In this document: positions 62,318-64,000 of the stretch, one piece after another
Numbering within the stretch: position 1 is the first letter of the stretch
Layout of the letters: the number at the start of each line of letters is the position of its first letter
From: PGYR01 sp048267165
GTDB lineage: Bacteria; Bacteroidota; Ignavibacteria; Kapaibacteriales; UBA2268
Direction of reading: 5' to 3'
DNA length: 64,000 bases
Assembly: GCA_048267165.1 (NCBI GenBank)
Contig: JBLWYD010000004.1
Coordinates: 62,001 to 126,000 of the forward strand
Translations under genes and position numbers: made by a program
Notes under the pieces: generated by a model
What the model was told of the DNA's origin: nothing
Database searches by the model: none
What the model saw: only the letters and a program-made list of their open reading frames with translations

Positions 62318-63332
62318 TTATCAACTGGCCTCTATCATCATATTGTAAAATACATTCATCATTAATGCAAATCCCAACAGTCTGTCCTAGAGTTAACTCT
62401 AATTTATTTTTCGAGCGAGAAGTATATCTGGAATTATTTATTTCCAGATGATACAAATATTCATGGCCCAAATTTTCTATATTCGCAATTATAGCATTAG
62501 TTCCACTAATATCAATAACTAAATCATCTGGTCTAATAGCAACAGAATGTGTTTCGCTTTTTAATTCAGTCAGATTCTTAATTAAAGAGAGCTCTGTATT
62601 ACTGAAAATATTAATCTTTGGACTACCAATAAATTCGGCAGTAAATAAGTTCTGAGGCTTATTATAGATTTCATCAGGTGTACCAATTTGCATTATTTCG
62701 CCCGCATTCATCAGCACTATCCTATCCCCCATTGTCATAGCTTCTGTCTGGTCGTGTGTAACATAGACGGCAGTTACTTTGAGCTTTCTTTGCAAAGAAA
62801 TTATCTCGTTTCTCATCTGCGTTCGGAGTTTTGCGTCCAAATTTGAAAGTGGTTCATCGAATAAAAAGACTTTTGGCTTACGTATAATAGCTCTACCAAG
62901 AGCTACTCTTTGTCTTTGACCACCTGATAGTTGTTTAGGATAACGTTTTAGTAAACTACCTAATTCAACTAATTCTGCTATTTCATTTACTCTTTCTGTA
63001 ATAATCTTTTTATCAGTTTTCTTAACTTTCAAGGGGAAAGCTAGGTTCTCTTCTACAGTCATGTGAGGGTATAATGCATAGTTTTGGAATACCATACCTA
63101 TATCTCTTTTACCAGGAGGCAAATCATTTACGACATTATCATCTATTAAAATGCTTCCAGAAGTAATATCTTCTAGCCCAGCAATCATTCGTAAGGTTGT
63201 AGATTTACCACATCCAGAAGGGCCTACAAGTACTAAGAACTCTCCATCATTTACGGTAAGTGATAAATCATTTACTGCTAATCCATCACCGTCATAGCTT
63301 TTTGAGATATTCTTTAGATTAATTATTGACAT
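62310..63332 (-). CDS. MalK/UgpC-type ABC transporter ATP-binding protein
   Basis: ATPase subunit (340 aa) of a sugar-type ABC importer. GPSGCGKSTTLRMIAGLEDI, SGGQRQRVALGRAIIRKPKV and DEPLSNLDAKLRTQMRNEI are MalK/UgpC signatures, followed by a TOBE-like C-terminal domain (about 240-340) with AIRPDDLVI. No permease or binding protein is adjacent, which is common for shared ATPases of this type. It follows the glycosidase gene by 17 bases and overlaps the ABC-F gene. Confidence 0.93.
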   Translation of the reverse strand: MSIINLKNISKSYDGDGLAVNDLSLTVNDGEFLVLVGPSGCGKSTTLRMIAGLEDITSGSILIDDNVVNDLPPGKRDIGMVFQNYALYPHMTVEENLAFPLKVKKTDKKIITERVNEIAELVELGSLLKRYPKQLSGGQRQRVALGRAIIRKPKVFLFDEPLSNLDAKLRTQMRNEIISLQRKLKVTAVYVTHDQTEAMTMGDRIVLMNAGEIMQIGTPDEIYNKPQNLFTAEFIGSPKINIFSNTELSLIKNLTELKSETHSVAIRPDDLVIDISGTNAIIANIENLGHEYLYHLEINNSRYTSRSKNKLELTLGQTVGICINDECILQYDDRGQLIND

Positions 63333-63349
63333 ATAAATTCGGGGTTCAT

Positions 63350-64000
63350 TTAGTCTTTTTTAAAAATGCTTATTCCAGTTGAAACTTTCCTGTTGTAATT
63401 AGGACTATAAGGGAAAGCTAGATTCTTTTTATTGATTACAAAACTTGTAGAGCCACCACCATCTAAATTGATAGCATCAGTAGCTCCTAGAGTATTCATA
63501 ATCCAAGCTAACTCTAATAACGTAGCGCCTTTTACACTTCGTCCTTGATTCGGCTCTATAGCCACTATATAGTAGTAATCTTTGTTGTAGCCAAATGCAG
63601 ATCTTGAAAGATGATGTGAGTTGAACCTTCTAGAAGTGGCACCTTCATATTTCGAGTTCACGAATACTTTACCGCCTTTCATGATTATAGGAGTTGTAGA
63701 AATAATATGTCTAATCGAATCTTCTGCAATATTCATATTAGTATTTATGCTAATAGTATCATTATCAAAAAGAGGAAGTTTTATCTTTGATTCAATAAGA
63801 ATTTCACCTTTTGACAAATCTACTGGTAAATTTTCTATACTTTTAACTCTATATTTTTTCTTATTCCCTAATCCAATATCTGCTATTGGAATAGCTTTGA
63901 AGTAATTATAGTCGTGAGTTGAATCGAAATCCATAGTGTTCATATACACATCTTTGAATTCATCAAATGACATAAGCTCTTCGGTCTCGTCACCTGCAAT
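63350..64000 (-). CDS. Phosphodiester glycosidase family protein (partial, N-terminus outside)
   Basis: The frame is open to the window edge; an internal ATG at 63971-63973 exists but upstream codons (reading IAGDETEEL) continue without a stop, so I treat the gene as truncated. The C-terminal 200 residues match the phosphodiester glycosidase (NAGPA/DUF2233) domain: AINLDGGGSTSFVI is the hallmark, with GKVFVNSKYEGAT and ELAWIMNTLGA nearby. NAGPA removes GlcNAc caps from mannose-6-phosphate in animals; bacterial roles are largely unknown. It leads the operon with the MalK-type and ABC-F genes. Confidence 0.85.
   Translation of the reverse strand: MAGDETEELMSFDEFKDVYMNTMDFDSTHDYNYFKAIPIADIGLGNKKKYRVKSIENLPVDLSKGEILIESKIKLPLFDNDTISINTNMNIAEDSIRHIISTTPIIMKGGKVFVNSKYEGATSRRFNSHHLSRSAFGYNKDYYYIVAIEPNQGRSVKGATLLELAWIMNTLGATDAINLDGGGSTSFVINKKNLAFPYSPNYNRKVSTGISIFKKD

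Noticed and set aside
1..64000. tRNA, rRNA, CRISPR array, phage or transposase genes
   Set aside because: Searched by eye for T-loop motifs, regular spaced repeats and transposase-type proteins; none was convincing. A covariance-model scan would be needed to exclude small RNAs.

Overview
The window is AT-rich chromosomal DNA (about one third G+C by eye), gene-dense, with no tRNA, rRNA, CRISPR array, transposase or prophage gene that I could recognise. Four traits place it in the Bacteroidota/Chlorobiota/Ignavibacteriota/Kapabacteria (FCB) assemblage. There is an alternative complex III plus cytochrome c oxidase locus. One protein ends in a type IX secretion (T9SS) sorting domain. Several promoters match the Bacteroidota pattern TTTG-N19-TAnnTTTG, best seen before rpsA. 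An OmpA-like porin carries thrombospondin type-3 repeats. The gene mix fits an aerobic, non-pathogen-like environmental bacterium; I cannot name a genus.

Layout. 1-3.2 kb: end of an epimerase gene, a penicillin-acylase-family hydrolase and convergent elbB. 3.4-12.3 kb (minus): the translation/RNA cluster nusA-infB-rbfA-truB-ribF-rpsO-pnp, with a promoter and 5' hairpin before nusA, a terminator after rpsO and a long leader hairpin before pnp. 12.4-14.5 kb (plus): a glutaryl-CoA-dehydrogenase-like enzyme overlapping hslO. 14.6-22.6 kb (minus): an OmpA-family protein, purA, a STAS protein, secF, secD and an AbgT transporter. 22.7-27.4 kb (plus): a glycosyltransferase, an amidohydrolase and rpsA.

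27.4-29.65 kb is the most accessory-looking part: a T9SS-targeted protein flanked by two non-coding blocks that share a GAGACGTAT/ATACGTCTC palindrome and related words in opposite orientation. Next (minus) come HlyD-like, VTC-domain and DUF4956 genes, then an archaeal-type 8-oxoguanine glycosylase overlapping truA, and a divergent M24 peptidase.

34.9-50.0 kb (minus) is a 15-kb respiratory operon in transcription order: actA, a 61-residue Tat-like protein, actB, actC, an actD-actE-like fusion, actF, a membrane cytochrome c, sco, coxA, coxC, coxD, coxB, ctaB and a polytopic protein with a C-terminal cytochrome c domain. Genes are mostly separated by 0-31 bases or overlap, and a strong hairpin ends the operon. 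Together they would take electrons from menaquinol through alternative complex III to an A2-type aa3 oxidase, with SCO and heme O synthase supporting assembly. The small Tat-like protein, the fusion and the last gene are the least ordinary parts.

50.2-64 kb holds envelope and housekeeping genes: a phosphohexomutase, DoxX/MauE-like and ComF-like proteins, a murC-led group with two SurA-like isomerases and a pentapeptide-repeat lipoprotein, a nitrilase-family amidase, an NlpC/P60 hydrolase, an ABC-F ATPase, a MalK/UgpC-type ATPase and a truncated phosphodiester glycosidase.
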